Below are positions 8,020-16,743 of a stretch of 64,000 nt of DNA, piece after piece. The stretch's first letter is position 1, and every line of letters starts with the position of its first letter. The DNA comes from JALOLG01 sp963776935 (GTDB lineage: Bacteria > Actinomycetota > Acidimicrobiia > Acidimicrobiales > Ilumatobacteraceae), in assembly GCA_963776935.1 (NCBI GenBank), contig CAVZOP010000009.1, positions 124,001 through 188,000 of the forward strand, read 5' to 3'. The notes beneath the pieces are model-generated. The model searched no databases, was not told the DNA's origin, and saw only the letters and a list, made by a program, of their open reading frames with translations. The translations under genes were made by a program, and so were the position numbers.

Positions 8020-8736
8020 TCAGCCGCCGATCGTGAACAAGCAGTACGGGCGACGGATCACGGGCATCGCCACGTTGCGGACCGGCACCCCACCTGGTGT
8101 GGTGCCGCATTCGATCCCGCCGTGGGCGTGCCCGTGGAGCGCCAGATCGGCACCGACGCTGTCGATCGCATCGCCGAGCAGATGGCTCCCGAGGAAGGCG
8201 TAGATCTCGAGGCGCTCGCCCTGCAACGTCTCGGCGACGGGGGCGTAGTGCGTGAGCGCGATGCGCGTGCGGCAGTCCAAGCCGGCGAGCGCGTCGGCCA
8301 ACCCGTCGGCCTCCCGGCGCGACCGTTCCACGAAGCTCTTCATCTCGCGCTCGCCGAAGTCGGAGGCGGTTGCCCCGTCGAAGCCACCCCCGAAGCCGAT
8401 CGCGCCGGCGATTCCGACGCGTTCACCTCGCACCTCGACCACGGTTCCCGAACGATCGAGCACGGTGATCCCGGCGGCCTCGAGGAGCTGGCCGATCTCG
8501 TCACCCATGTCGCTGTGCAGATCGTGATTGCCGAGGACGGCGATGACGGGAAGCGCGACCGTGGACAGCTCGTCGATCACCATGTGGACCTCGTCCACCG
8601 TGCCGCAGCGCGTCAGGTCACCTGCCAACAGGAGGAGATCGGCCTGCGTCGCTGCGGAAGCGAGGGACGCTCCGATGATGCCGCGCCGATCTGCCCCGAC
8701 GTGGATGTCGCCGACCGCGGCGACGGTGACGCTCAC
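8020..8736 (-). CDS. Calcineurin-like metallophosphoesterase
   Basis: 238-residue metallophosphoesterase. All five metal/catalytic blocks are present: GDIHVG near the N-terminus, AGDLT, GNHD, LTHYAP and GHAH. The family cleaves phosphomonoesters or phosphodiesters, including nucleotides and cyclic nucleotides. The GTG start overlaps the stop of the upstream nucleotidyltransferase gene as GTGA, so the two are translationally coupled. A nucleotidyl transferase coupled to a phosphoesterase might form an add/remove pair; that is speculation. Confidence 0.9.
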   Translation of the reverse strand: MSVTVAAVGDIHVGADRRGIIGASLASAATQADLLLLAGDLTRCGTVDEVHMVIDELSTVALPVIAVLGNHDLHSDMGDEIGQLLEAAGITVLDRSGTVVEVRGERVGIAGAIGFGGGFDGATASDFGEREMKSFVERSRREADGLADALAGLDCRTRIALTHYAPVAETLQGERLEIYAFLGSHLLGDAIDSVGADLALHGHAHGGIECGTTPGGVPVRNVAMPVIRRPYCLFTIGG

Positions 8737-9470
8737 TCGGGAGCCGAGGTCTCGCCGGCGTCGAGGGAGACACCCAACCCGGCCGGACCGGTGATCTGGT
8801 CGTACAGCGCTTGTACGACGCGGTCAGGGACGACGAGGTCGCACGACTGCGCGTAGAGCAGCAGGCTGAGCACGCGACGAGATCCCTGCCGCGCCCTGAA
8901 CAAGAGGTACTCCCAATCGATCTCGTCGCCGGTGTTGGCGAGGATGCCCAGCGCGTCGTACCAGTGTCGCGGGGTGTCCTCGTCGTGCATCATCGCTTTG
9001 ATCACCACGAGGTCCTCCCGCGGCGCCACTGGGACATCCACCTCGCGGAACGTGCGGTGCCGAACGCGTCGTTCCATCTCGTCGTCGAAGTACATCCCCG
9101 CGGTCTTGAAGATGATGTCGATCTGGACGTCGTCGTGGAACGCCTTGAAGATCCACTTCGGATTGGTCTCCTCGGTCACCATCCCGCCGTCGGCGAGGGC
9201 GGCGAGGATCTCCGGCGCATGGTGGGGCCGGCAGAACACGTCGATGTCCTGCGTCCAGCGGGGCCGGCCATACGCCGCCGACGCCACCCCGCCGATGAGT
9301 GCCCACGGCAGGCCGGAACGATCGAGTTGGGCGGTCGCCGCCTGCAGGGCCGCGTCGAAGCGCCGCTCGGAATCGAGCACGGTACCGGGATCGATGGAAC
9401 CGTCCGGCGCGTCGGAGCGGGAATCCGCCCGGGGCTCAGCGCGGGGCTCGGTGTGGGCGTCAGCTGGCAT
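8733..9470 (-). CDS. Nucleotidyltransferase-fold protein
   Basis: 245 residues. After a low-complexity acidic N-terminus of about 40 residues comes the pol-beta-like nucleotidyltransferase signature: ALIGGVASAAYG (Gly-Gly), then TQDIDVF with the paired metal-binding Asp residues, and a third acidic position in DVQIDIIFK. The remainder is helical. Relatives transfer NMP to small molecules, RNA or protein, and some are antitoxin or toxin partners; the substrate is unknown. It is coupled to the downstream metallophosphoesterase. The start ATG 9470 gives a plausible but non-conserved N-terminus. Confidence 0.8.
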   Translation of the reverse strand: MPADAHTEPRAEPRADSRSDAPDGSIDPGTVLDSERRFDAALQAATAQLDRSGLPWALIGGVASAAYGRPRWTQDIDVFCRPHHAPEILAALADGGMVTEETNPKWIFKAFHDDVQIDIIFKTAGMYFDDEMERRVRHRTFREVDVPVAPREDLVVIKAMMHDEDTPRHWYDALGILANTGDEIDWEYLLFRARQGSRRVLSLLLYAQSCDLVVPDRVVQALYDQITGPAGLGVSLDAGETSAPE

Positions 9471-9561
9471 CGATCGTCCTGTTCTCCGGATCGGACGGGT
9501 ACCCGGGAACGCCGGCCGGCAAACGCGTCGGGCCTGGTCGACAGGCCGCCACTGCGTCCCG

Positions 9562-10566
9562 TCAGCCGTCGGGCGGGAGGCGTTCGGCTCGGGGGACCGG
9601 GAAGTATCGATGGTGGTGCGCGCCGGTGAGCTCGTAGATCGCCGTCCCCACGCTGCCGTCGTCGGTGCGGACGGTCACCTCGTTGAGGCCGCCGCCGAGC
9701 TCGCCGTACCGCTGCGCCCACCGGCCGGTTGCCTCGAGCCCGAGCGTCCGCCCGTCCTCGAGCACGAGCTCGACGCGTCCCGCGATGCCGGTGACATCGA
9801 TGCCGTCCCGCTCATAGCTGACCTCGTCACCGACGGCGTTGATCCACCGCAGGTCGTGCCGCACGTCGATGACCGCGATCGGATCGGAGCCGTCGGCCGG
9901 GGCGAAGCAGCCGTCGGTGTAGACGCGCGCGCCGTTTGCGTACTCCCAGTGCCAGAGCGCGGCCATGCCCTCGGGCAGTTGCACGGCCAGCCACATCCAC
10001 ATCGGGACGCGGGCATGGTTGCGGATGCCCCAGGAGTGGTCGCGCTGGCCCCACCAGTCGTCGACGACGTACGTCGTCCCGTCGTGGGTGAACGTGCCGG
10101 TGAACGTCCCCGACTGCACCATGTGGCTCTGATCCCAGATCAGCTCGTGACCGGCGCGCATCGTGCCGCGCCGCAGCCCGCAGGCCGCGGTGCGGGCGTG
10201 GAACGTGATATCGAGGGCGACCGGCGCCTCGGCGACGTCGTCGACGTGGAGGTGAACGGTGCGGAACGGCTCGGCGATGTCGATGCGTACCGGGCCGACG
10301 GCCATCGTGTGCGGGTCACCGCCGTACGGTCGGACGTGGTGGGCGATGGTCGGGGTGTCGCCGATCCGGCCCAGCTGCAGGCTGTCCATCTCCTGACGAG
10401 CCGGGAAATGGGCGAGCGTCAGGATGACGACGTCGCCGAGCCCGTCGCGCGGGTGGAGGATGAAGAACAGGCTCTCGCGCCAGTGTTCGTGGAACGTCGC
10501 CACGTTGGGCAGCGGTTCGGGGATCTGATGCACGAAGAGCTCGTCCATCGCCGTCAGCCGGATCAT
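9562..10566 (-). CDS. AttH/CrtC-like beta-barrel protein with RDHSWG motif
   Basis: 334-residue soluble protein of two lipocalin-like halves. The segment VDDWWGQRDHSWG near the middle is the hallmark of a family allied to AttH and hydroxyneurosporene synthase (CrtC), and to DUF7064/7065-type proteins in actinobacterial lipid or steroid loci. No enzyme activity is established for this branch. ATG 10566 overlaps the stop of the upstream PLP enzyme gene (ATGA), so the pair is coupled. I do not assign a substrate. Confidence 0.7.
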   Translation of the reverse strand: MIRLTAMDELFVHQIPEPLPNVATFHEHWRESLFFILHPRDGLGDVVILTLAHFPARQEMDSLQLGRIGDTPTIAHHVRPYGGDPHTMAVGPVRIDIAEPFRTVHLHVDDVAEAPVALDITFHARTAACGLRRGTMRAGHELIWDQSHMVQSGTFTGTFTHDGTTYVVDDWWGQRDHSWGIRNHARVPMWMWLAVQLPEGMAALWHWEYANGARVYTDGCFAPADGSDPIAVIDVRHDLRWINAVGDEVSYERDGIDVTGIAGRVELVLEDGRTLGLEATGRWAQRYGELGGGLNEVTVRTDDGSVGTAIYELTGAHHHRYFPVPRAERLPPDG

Positions 10567-11666
10567 GGTGTGAGCGCCTCCTCGAGGTCGGCCTGCAGGT
10601 CGTCGACGTCCTCGATGCCGACCGAGAGTCGCAGCAAGGTCGCGGGCAAGTGGGTCTGTCCGGCGAGCTTGGCGCGCCGCTCGATCGTCGACTCGACGCC
10701 GCCGAGGCTGGTGGCCGGTCGGATGACCCGCACGGCGCTGCAGACGTCGTCGGCGTCGGCGGCCGATCCGTCGATCTCGAACGAGATCACGGCGCCGAAC
10801 CCGATGCGGTCGTCCGACGCCGGATCCGGCATCGCCGGGTAGCGGACGGTGTGGACCCGAGGATGGGCGCGGAGGAACTCGACGAGTCGTCGAGCGTTGT
10901 CCTGGGACCGTTCGAAACGGAGCGGGAGCGTCCGCATCCCGCGCAAGGCGAGGAACATCTCGAGCGCGCCAGGCGTCGCTCCGTGCAGCTGCCGATGCCC
11001 GCGGAGACGCCCTTCCACCGCGGTGTCCCGAGTGATCGCGACGCCCGCGAGGAGGTCGGCGTGCCCGCCGATGTACTTCGTGGCGCTGTGCACGACGGCG
11101 TCGGCGCCGAGCCGGAGCGGTTGTTGGAGGATCGGCGTGGCGAACGTGTTGTCGACGGCGACGAACGCGCCGGCGTCCTTGGCGGCAGGGATGACAGTTG
11201 CGAGGTCGGTGACCTCGAGGAGCGGGTTCGACGGCGATTCGAGCCAGACCAGGTCGGCGTCGTTCGACGCGTCGATCCACGCCGACGTGTCGGCGACGGG
11301 CACCCGTGTGACGTTCCACGCCAGTCGCTGCTCGGCGTCGCGCAGCCACGTGCCGACCCCGGTATAGACGTCGTCGGGAGCGACGACCTTCGATCCCGGC
11401 CCGAACCCGGACAGGACCGCACTGATGGCGGCCATGCCCGACGAGAACGCAACGGCGGCGCCACCTTCGAGCGATCCGATCGCGGCTTCGAACGCGATCC
11501 ACGTCGACGTCCCGTCGTCGCGGCTGTACTCCGGCCCGTCACCTGCAGGCGCGGCGAGGAAGTTCGAGGCGAGAACGATCGGGACGTTGAGTGGGTCGCC
11601 GGCGGAGCCGGGTCCCCGCCCCGCAGTCACCGCACGTGTCGCCACAGCCAGTTCTCGATGCACCAT
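10563..11666 (-). CDS. Cystathionine gamma-synthase/lyase family PLP enzyme
   Basis: 367-residue trans-sulfuration enzyme (Cys/Met metabolism PLP-dependent family), acting in the cytoplasm on homoserine esters, cystathionine or methionine. Seen are the PLP phosphate loop SSGMAAISAVL, the Tyr region DVYTGVGTWLRD, DNTFATP (Asp to the pyridine N) and the Schiff-base Lys in SATKYIGGH. Residues that would split synthase from lyase are not decisive. ATG 11666 is chosen over GTG 11675 because a CATAGT -10 box lies seven bases before it. The stop overlaps the start of the AttH/CrtC-like gene. Confidence 0.88.
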   Translation of the reverse strand: MVHRELAVATRAVTAGRGPGSAGDPLNVPIVLASNFLAAPAGDGPEYSRDDGTSTWIAFEAAIGSLEGGAAVAFSSGMAAISAVLSGFGPGSKVVAPDDVYTGVGTWLRDAEQRLAWNVTRVPVADTSAWIDASNDADLVWLESPSNPLLEVTDLATVIPAAKDAGAFVAVDNTFATPILQQPLRLGADAVVHSATKYIGGHADLLAGVAITRDTAVEGRLRGHRQLHGATPGALEMFLALRGMRTLPLRFERSQDNARRLVEFLRAHPRVHTVRYPAMPDPASDDRIGFGAVISFEIDGSAADADDVCSAVRVIRPATSLGGVESTIERRAKLAGQTHLPATLLRLSVGIEDVDDLQADLEEALTP

Positions 11667-11673
11667 GCGCTGC

Positions 11674-11679
11674 ACTATG
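11674..11679 (-). promoter_or_regulatory. -10 box CATAGT before the trans-sulfuration enzyme
   Basis: On the minus strand CATAGT ends seven bases before ATG 11666, the spacing seen at other apparently leaderless starts in this window. Confidence 0.4.
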
Positions 11680-11700
11680 CCCGATCGTCCGACGGCAGAC

Positions 11701-11753
11701 CGTTCTGGGCTGCTGGATTTTTCGACACCCGCAGGCGATGGCAGCCCAGAACG
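11701..11753. terminator. Perfect 13-base inverted repeat between same-strand genes
   Basis: CGTTCTGGGCTGC (11701-11713) and GCAGCCCAGAACG (11741-11753) are perfect complements around a 27-base loop. It follows the kinase gene (stop at 11778, minus strand) and precedes the PLP enzyme promoter, so termination of the kinase mRNA is the simplest reading. The GTTCTG outer arm recalls the E2 palindromes. Confidence 0.6.
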
Positions 11754-11777
11754 TGAGCGGGAGTCGATCGCTGGGCG

Positions 11778-12842
11778 TCACGCACCGATCAGGCGCTCGG
11801 ATTCGAGGTCGAGGAGTTGGCGGCCGTGGCGGTTGACCATCGCCATGAACATGTCGTCACCGCGGTCGGTCCTCCCGACGAGCATCGAGGCGATGATGCC
11901 CATCAGCAGGCCGTCGAAGCCGTGCAGGCGGTAACCACGCCAGCAGTCGTCCCAGGTGATGTCCCCTCCGGCGGCAGTGAGGGCGGCGTGGTACTCGCGA
12001 ACGAGTGCCGCTTCGTTCGCCCGGCGATCGTCGGGTTGAAGGGCGGAACCGATGAAGTAGGCGACGTCCGACATCGCCGGGCCGAGGCGCACCGTCTGCC
12101 AGTCGAGCACGGCCACCCGCGGGCCGCCGAACATCAAGTTGTCGAGCCGGAAGTCGCCGTGCACGACCGTCCACGGCATCGGCCGGTGAGCGAGGTATCG
12201 GTCGAGGGTGGCGACGAAGCGCTGCGCGAGGGCGGCGACGTCGGGCTCCACGCGGTCGCCGTACCGTTCGACGAAGCCGGGATACAGCATCTGGACGAGC
12301 ATGTTGAAGCCGGCGGCGGATTCGGCGTCGGGCCGGCCGAGCCATTCGAGCCCGAGCAGTGCCGGATCACCCCAGCGCGGCGCGTGGAGGGCGGCCAGCT
12401 CGGGGATCACCGACGCCGCCTCGTCGACCGTGCACCCGGCGATCTGGTCGCCGGCCCGCGCCGGCGCCAGGTCCTCGAGCACCACGACGTAGTTGCCGGT
12501 CACGTCGTCGAAACGGGCGTGGTGACAGGCCGGCCTGCACACCGACAACGTGTCGGCGAGCTCGCGATAGAACGTCGCTTCGAGCAGGTAGGTACGTGTC
12601 GCTGCGGCCGCGACGCGGCTGGTCTCCTCGGCCGCCGGGACCTTGGCGACGACCGACGGCGGCGCGCCCGTGGCGCGGTCCCACGTGAGCGAGAGGCGCA
12701 AGCTGTCGGCGACCATGCCATTTCCGATCCGTCGTTGCTCGACCTCCACGACCCGCGCCCCGCCGGCGATCGGGGCGAGGGCGGCCGACAGCCAGGCGGC
12801 ATCCACATCGTCGGCCCCACGGGGCACCATCAACTCGCTCAC
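11778..12842 (-). CDS. APH-fold phosphotransferase family protein
   Basis: 354-residue kinase-like protein of the aminoglycoside phosphotransferase/ecdysteroid-kinase superfamily. The Brenner motif VVHGDFRLDNLMFG (catalytic Asp) and the Mg-binding LDWQTVRLGP follow in the expected order around residues 205-250. In actinobacteria these proteins usually sit with acyl-CoA or lipid metabolism and their substrate is unknown; antibiotic resistance is not implied. GTG 12842 is chosen because AGGGG lies about nine bases upstream; ATG 12830 is the alternative. It is divergent from the propeller protein gene at 12910. Confidence 0.82.
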   Translation of the reverse strand: MSELMVPRGADDVDAAWLSAALAPIAGGARVVEVEQRRIGNGMVADSLRLSLTWDRATGAPPSVVAKVPAAEETSRVAAAATRTYLLEATFYRELADTLSVCRPACHHARFDDVTGNYVVVLEDLAPARAGDQIAGCTVDEAASVIPELAALHAPRWGDPALLGLEWLGRPDAESAAGFNMLVQMLYPGFVERYGDRVEPDVAALAQRFVATLDRYLAHRPMPWTVVHGDFRLDNLMFGGPRVAVLDWQTVRLGPAMSDVAYFIGSALQPDDRRANEAALVREYHAALTAAGGDITWDDCWRGYRLHGFDGLLMGIIASMLVGRTDRGDDMFMAMVNRHGRQLLDLESERLIGA

Positions 12843-12909
12843 GTCGCTGCCCCTGGCCCCGATCCTGCGGTGACGATACCCCCGGCGATCGTTGCCCGAT
12901 CGGGCAGCG

Positions 12910-15255
12910 ATGGACACCCGTTTCTCGCTGGTCGATCGATGTCGAGCCGCGTACGCTCATGGCACGTCAACTTCCGTACACCGCCGATCGACGCGGGCGC
13001 GATTGGTCGTGCTCGGGAGTGCCCTCGCCGCGCTCGTCGTCGCCGCCGTGACGAGCACTGATCTCCCGGGCGGAGGGGGCACGGCAAAGGCGCAAGCCAA
13101 CGAACCGGCGGAGGAGATCTCACGCCAGCAGGGCGGCGGCGGTCCGTGGACCGGCTTCAACACCGACGCCTCGATCTCGGCCGACGGCAGGTTCGTCGTG
13201 TTCAACGCCAGCCCCGCGGGTGCTCCCGACTTCGTGACGATCCGCGACCGAATCGGCGATACGACGTCGGCCGTTCCGTACCCCACATTCCCACCCACCG
13301 TCGCCGACAGCCAGAACCCCACGATCAGCGACGACGGGTGCGTGATCGCGTTCTCGGCCAACGTGGTCAACGGGGAGTTCGGTGGCTATCAGTGGGTCGT
13401 GCACGACCGGTGCAACGGCGTCTCGACCGTCGTCTCGTACCAGTACTCGCCCAACCCCTTCCCGCGTCCAGCGGTGTCGGCCGATGGCTCGGTGGTCGCC
13501 TGGTCCGATGGTTACAACGTGTACGTGTACGAGCGGGCCGGGAACAACTACGCGTTGATCGCCACGGTCCTGCCTCCGCCTGGCTCGGTGCTGCTCAACG
13601 TTGTCGGCGGCGACGTGTCGATGTCCGACGACGGACGCGTCATCGCGTTCACCGCCGGTCGTCCGGGCGGCCAGTACAACCCGACACCGTCGAACGTCGG
13701 AGTCTGGATCCGCGGCACTCCGTCGACGACCCAGATCATCTCGCGCACCGCGGCCGGCGGTCCGAGCACCGGCAATTCGTACGGTCCGTCGATCTCCGGC
13801 GACGGCAACATCGTCGCGTTCTATTCCTTCGCGAGCGATCTGGCGGTGGGACCGCAGCCGGCCGGCCAGTACTTCGTGGCGATGTTCGATCGCTCGACAT
13901 CCACGATGCGGCTCGTCGCCAACGACGCCAGTGACCCCGCCATCAGCCGCGACGGTCGTCACATCGCCTACAACCTCGACGTCGGCGAGATCGGCGACGT
14001 CTACGTCGCCACGTCGACGTCGCCGCAACCGTTCGCCACGGCCGCCACCGATCTCGTGTCGTACTCCACGGCCGGGCCACCGAACACGACGTTCGGATCG
14101 GCGTCGGGCCCGGCGATCTCCGATCGCGGCCGATGGGTCGCGTTCCACTCGTACGCCGGCGATCTGCTCAGTGACGAGCCGGCGTTCTTCGATGGATGGC
14201 ACGTCTACGCCCGGCAACGACGACCGGTGCTGGCGGTCAGCCCGATCGACTACGGGATCGTGCAGGTCGGCAACACGTTCGATCTCCCCTCGACCGTGAC
14301 GAACCAGGGTCTGAGCGGATTCGTGATCACGTCGATCGCCGCCAGCGGAGGTTTCACGGTGATCGGTGAGAACTGCCCGGACGTGCTCGACCGCGGTCAA
14401 TCGTGCACGGTGACGGTGCGCTACAGCCCCGCCGCGCCCGTGCTCAGCACCGGTCAGTTGACCGTGCGCGACGACACCTATGCGCCGGTGCCGTTGGCGT
14501 ACTCGGGTGCGCTCCGAGGCACCGGGTCATCGGTCGCGGTGACGACCACGCTGCCGACGGTAGTGGTCACGACCACCACCTCGCCGGGCGTTCCGACACC
14601 ACTCGCCTTGGCGATCGACCCCGCCGCGGTCGCGTTCGAGGCGCAGACGGTCGGCGTCGCGTCGGCCACCCAGGTCGCGCGGGTACGGAATGCGGGGACG
14701 AGCTCCAACACGGTGAGCGGGGTGGTGATCGGTGGAACCCACGCGGCCGATTTCGCCATCGTGTCGACCAACTGCGTGGGCGCCGTGCTCGCTGCCGGGG
14801 CGACGTGCGATGTGGAACTGGGCTTCACGCCGACAGACGCCGGCGCCCGGACCGCCCAGCTCACCGCCACCGGCCAGGGTGGCTCCTCAGCGGCGGCGAC
14901 GCTGACCGGGACGGCGCTCTACGCGCCCACGCTCGAGGCGTTCCCGCCCGTCGCAGCACCCGGCCAGGTGACCACCCTCATCGGCGACGGGTTCCCACCC
15001 TCGACCCCCATCGAGCTGGTGTGGGAGGCCGGGCCCGAGGTGTTCTCGATCACGAGCGACGCGACGGGCGCGTTCAAGCTCCCGGTGCTCATCCTGGTGA
15101 ACACCCTGCTCGGACCGCGGATCGTGTCGGCGGTGGCACAACCGGGCCTGTTCGAGCAGGTCGACACCGATCTCCTGATCGTCGCCGGCACGATCCAGCC
15201 GCAGGGAACGGGCGGGTTCGTTCAGCTCGTCACCAACCACGTCTCGCGCGGCTAG
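12910..15255 (+). CDS. Secreted seven-repeat beta-propeller protein with ASH-like domains
   Basis: 781 residues. A basic N-terminus and hydrophobic segment (LVVLGSALAALVVAAV, about residues 30-46) form a long signal peptide, with a possible cleavage after AKA. Seven PD40/TolB-type repeats follow (for example ISADGRFVVFNAS, VSADGSVVAWSDG, ISDRGRWVAFHSY), enough for one complete propeller. Then come two 'choice-of-anchor D'/ASH-like immunoglobulin folds (SPIDYGIVQVGNTF; DPAAVAFEAQTVG), a Thr-rich linker between them, and a C-terminal beta domain. The likely role is extracellular binding; no enzyme motif is seen. ATG 12910 is chosen over an upstream TTG. Its stop is seven bases from the convergent injection-system gene. 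Confidence 0.78.
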   Translation: MDTRFSLVDRCRAAYAHGTSTSVHRRSTRARLVVLGSALAALVVAAVTSTDLPGGGGTAKAQANEPAEEISRQQGGGGPWTGFNTDASISADGRFVVFNASPAGAPDFVTIRDRIGDTTSAVPYPTFPPTVADSQNPTISDDGCVIAFSANVVNGEFGGYQWVVHDRCNGVSTVVSYQYSPNPFPRPAVSADGSVVAWSDGYNVYVYERAGNNYALIATVLPPPGSVLLNVVGGDVSMSDDGRVIAFTAGRPGGQYNPTPSNVGVWIRGTPSTTQIISRTAAGGPSTGNSYGPSISGDGNIVAFYSFASDLAVGPQPAGQYFVAMFDRSTSTMRLVANDASDPAISRDGRHIAYNLDVGEIGDVYVATSTSPQPFATAATDLVSYSTAGPPNTTFGSASGPAISDRGRWVAFHSYAGDLLSDEPAFFDGWHVYARQRRPVLAVSPIDYGIVQVGNTFDLPSTVTNQGLSGFVITSIAASGGFTVIGENCPDVLDRGQSCTVTVRYSPAAPVLSTGQLTVRDDTYAPVPLAYSGALRGTGSSVAVTTTLPTVVVTTTTSPGVPTPLALAIDPAAVAFEAQTVGVASATQVARVRNAGTSSNTVSGVVIGGTHAADFAIVSTNCVGAVLAAGATCDVELGFTPTDAGARTAQLTATGQGGSSAAATLTGTALYAPTLEAFPPVAAPGQVTTLIGDGFPPSTPIELVWEAGPEVFSITSDATGAFKLPVLILVNTLLGPRIVSAVAQPGLFEQVDTDLLIVAGTIQPQGTGGFVQLVTNHVSRG

Positions 15256-15262
15256 CGCCGAC

Positions 15263-16627
15263 CTACGGCTCGACCTCGCGCTGGAACCCGGCGAACGAGG
15301 CGCTCGCGCCACACTGCCCGGCACCGGGTCCCGGCACCGTGCAGATCACCTCGAGATCGACCGTGGCCCCCGGCCCGAACTGGTAGGGCGACACGAAGTG
15401 GAAGTCGAGGTCGCGGTAGTTGGCGAGCTGGGTCTCGAACAATGTCGTGCCCGACCGCTTGATGCGGAGGTCGCCCGTGGCACCGGTGGGGTTCTGGAGC
15501 ACGATGTCGGTGATCGACAGCACCTGCCCCGGCGGCACCGTGAACGAGGTCAGTCCCGTCGCCAGCGGATCGACGACGAGCGCGAGACGGAAGTCGATCG
15601 GCTGCCCGAGCGGTGACAGGTCGGCCGACCCGCCGGCGACCGTCGTGGCGGTGACGATCGATGTCGTCGTCGGGCCGGTGTCGGGCGCGGCCGTCGTCGA
15701 CGTGACCTCGCCCCCGGCCGCTTCTGTGGTCGCCGGCGCCAGCGCCACCGCCAGGCTCCTCACCGCCGCCGGGCTCCTCACCGCCGCCCGGCGCTTCGGG
15801 GATGCCGGCGGCGTCGAGCCGATCGTCGATCGCCGCCACCTCGTCGGCCACGACCTCCTCCGCCGAGTCGCGTGCGGTCGATTCGATCGACGGTTCGAGC
15901 AGCGTCTTCCAGAGCACGAACAGCAACAGGAGGAGGACGAGGAGCGCGAGCACGGCCTTCCAGAACCACCGCGGCGAGCCGCGGTTGCTGGAGCAGCGCA
16001 CCGTCGGTCGTGACGGGATCGTGGCCGTCCTCGGCGGCGACGATCTGGAACGGCAGACGCTTGGGCTGGCCGCGCCAGAAGCGCTGCTTGGGGCGCACCT
16101 TGACGGTCGTGAACCCGGCCGCGCCCGGCTCGACGGTGAGCACCGACGGGTCGATCTCGAAGCGCAGCTGATCCTCGGGGTCGAGGGCGACGAAGGCCGG
16201 GCGGATCGGTGCGTTGCCGTGGTTGTCGACGGCGAGCTCGTGGCGGCCCTGACGGCTGCTCGACGACAGCGTCGGCAGCAGCTCGAGGCGCCGGTCGTCG
16301 AACGCCGCCACGTCGAGCACGCCTTCTTCGACGATCGAGCCGACCGGGTCCTCGCGCGACGAGCACGCGGATCGCGAACGGCGTCGCCCCCTGACGCGTC
16401 GTCGACGCTCGCGGCGCGTCGATCGACACGACGACGGTCTCCTCGGCTGCCGGGAACAGCGAGATCTCCGCCGGCGTGACGGTGATCCAGTCGGCGCCCT
16501 CGCCGATCGCCTCGAACGTGAACTGGTCGACCACGCTTCCGGTGTTGCGCACGCGGAGCCGGGTCTCGGTGTGTTCGCCGGGGATGACGTTGAGTTGTGA
16601 CTGTTCTAACGACGCGGAGGCACCCAT
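15263..16627 (-). CDS. eCIS-associated membrane protein ('hydrolytic protein' family of Streptomyces clusters), frame broken three times
   Basis: Read across three breaks this is a protein of about 455 residues. An N-terminal Ig-like pair (LNVIPGEHTETRLRVRNTG; SVVEEGVLDVAAF) is followed by LAVDNHGNAPIRPA, RPKQRFWRGQPKRLPFQ, then one membrane helix (WKAVLALLVLLLLLFVLW), a Gly/Glu repeat linker and an external beta domain. It matches the protein labelled 'hydrolytic protein' in Streptomyces contractile-injection clusters, though no hydrolase motif is visible. Breaks lie near 16355, 15975 and 15750; each equals one extra base or two missing in the reading direction. Divergent from the LuxR gene. 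Function unknown; a membrane anchor for the particle is plausible. Confidence 0.7.
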   Translation of the reverse strand: MGASASLEQSQLNVIPGEHTETRLRVRNTGSVVDQFTFEAIGEGADWITVTPAEISLFPAAEETVVVSIDAPRASTTRQGATPFAIRVLVARGPGRLDRRRRRARRGGVRRPAPRAAADAVVEQPSGPPRARRRQPRQRTDPPGLRRPRPRGSAALRDRPVGAHRRAGRGRVHDRQGAPQAALLARPAQASAVPDRRRRGRPRSRHDRRCAAPATAARRGGSGRPCSRSSSSSCCCSCSGRRCSNRRSNRPHATRRRRSWPTRWRRSTIGSTPPASPKRRAAVRSPAAVRSLAVALAPATTEAAGGEVTSTTAAPDTGPTTTSIVTATTVAGGSADLSPLGQPIDFRLALVVDPLATGLTSFTVPPGQVLSITDIVLQNPTGATGDLRIKRSGTTLFETQLANYRDLDFHFVSPYQFGPGATVDLEVICTVPGPGAGQCGASASFAGFQREVEP

Positions 16628-16692
16628 GCGCGCAGACGGTAATCGTTGACCGAATGCCCTTTCGCCGAGAAGTCGGGCCGCATTCGTTGCCC

Positions 16693-16736
16693 GTTGAGGC
16701 GATGTTGAGTGCGCGTTGAGGCCGCTCGTGCATTCT
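16693..16736 (+). promoter_or_regulatory. Three 11-base-spaced GTTGAG repeats plus -10 box upstream of the eCIS regulator
   Basis: GTTGAG occurs at 16693-16698, 16704-16709 and 16715-16720, exactly 11 bases apart. A CATTCT -10 box follows at 16731-16736, seven bases before ATG 16744. Direct repeats with one-turn spacing just upstream of the -10 are the known target layout of SARP regulators, and a SARP module is encoded at 33100-35985. Confidence 0.6.
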
Positions 16737-16743
16737 GCGTGAC

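Noticed and set aside
11778..12842. Aminoglycoside resistance gene
   Set aside because: Only the general APH fold is seen; its context and sequence do not point to antibiotic phosphorylation.
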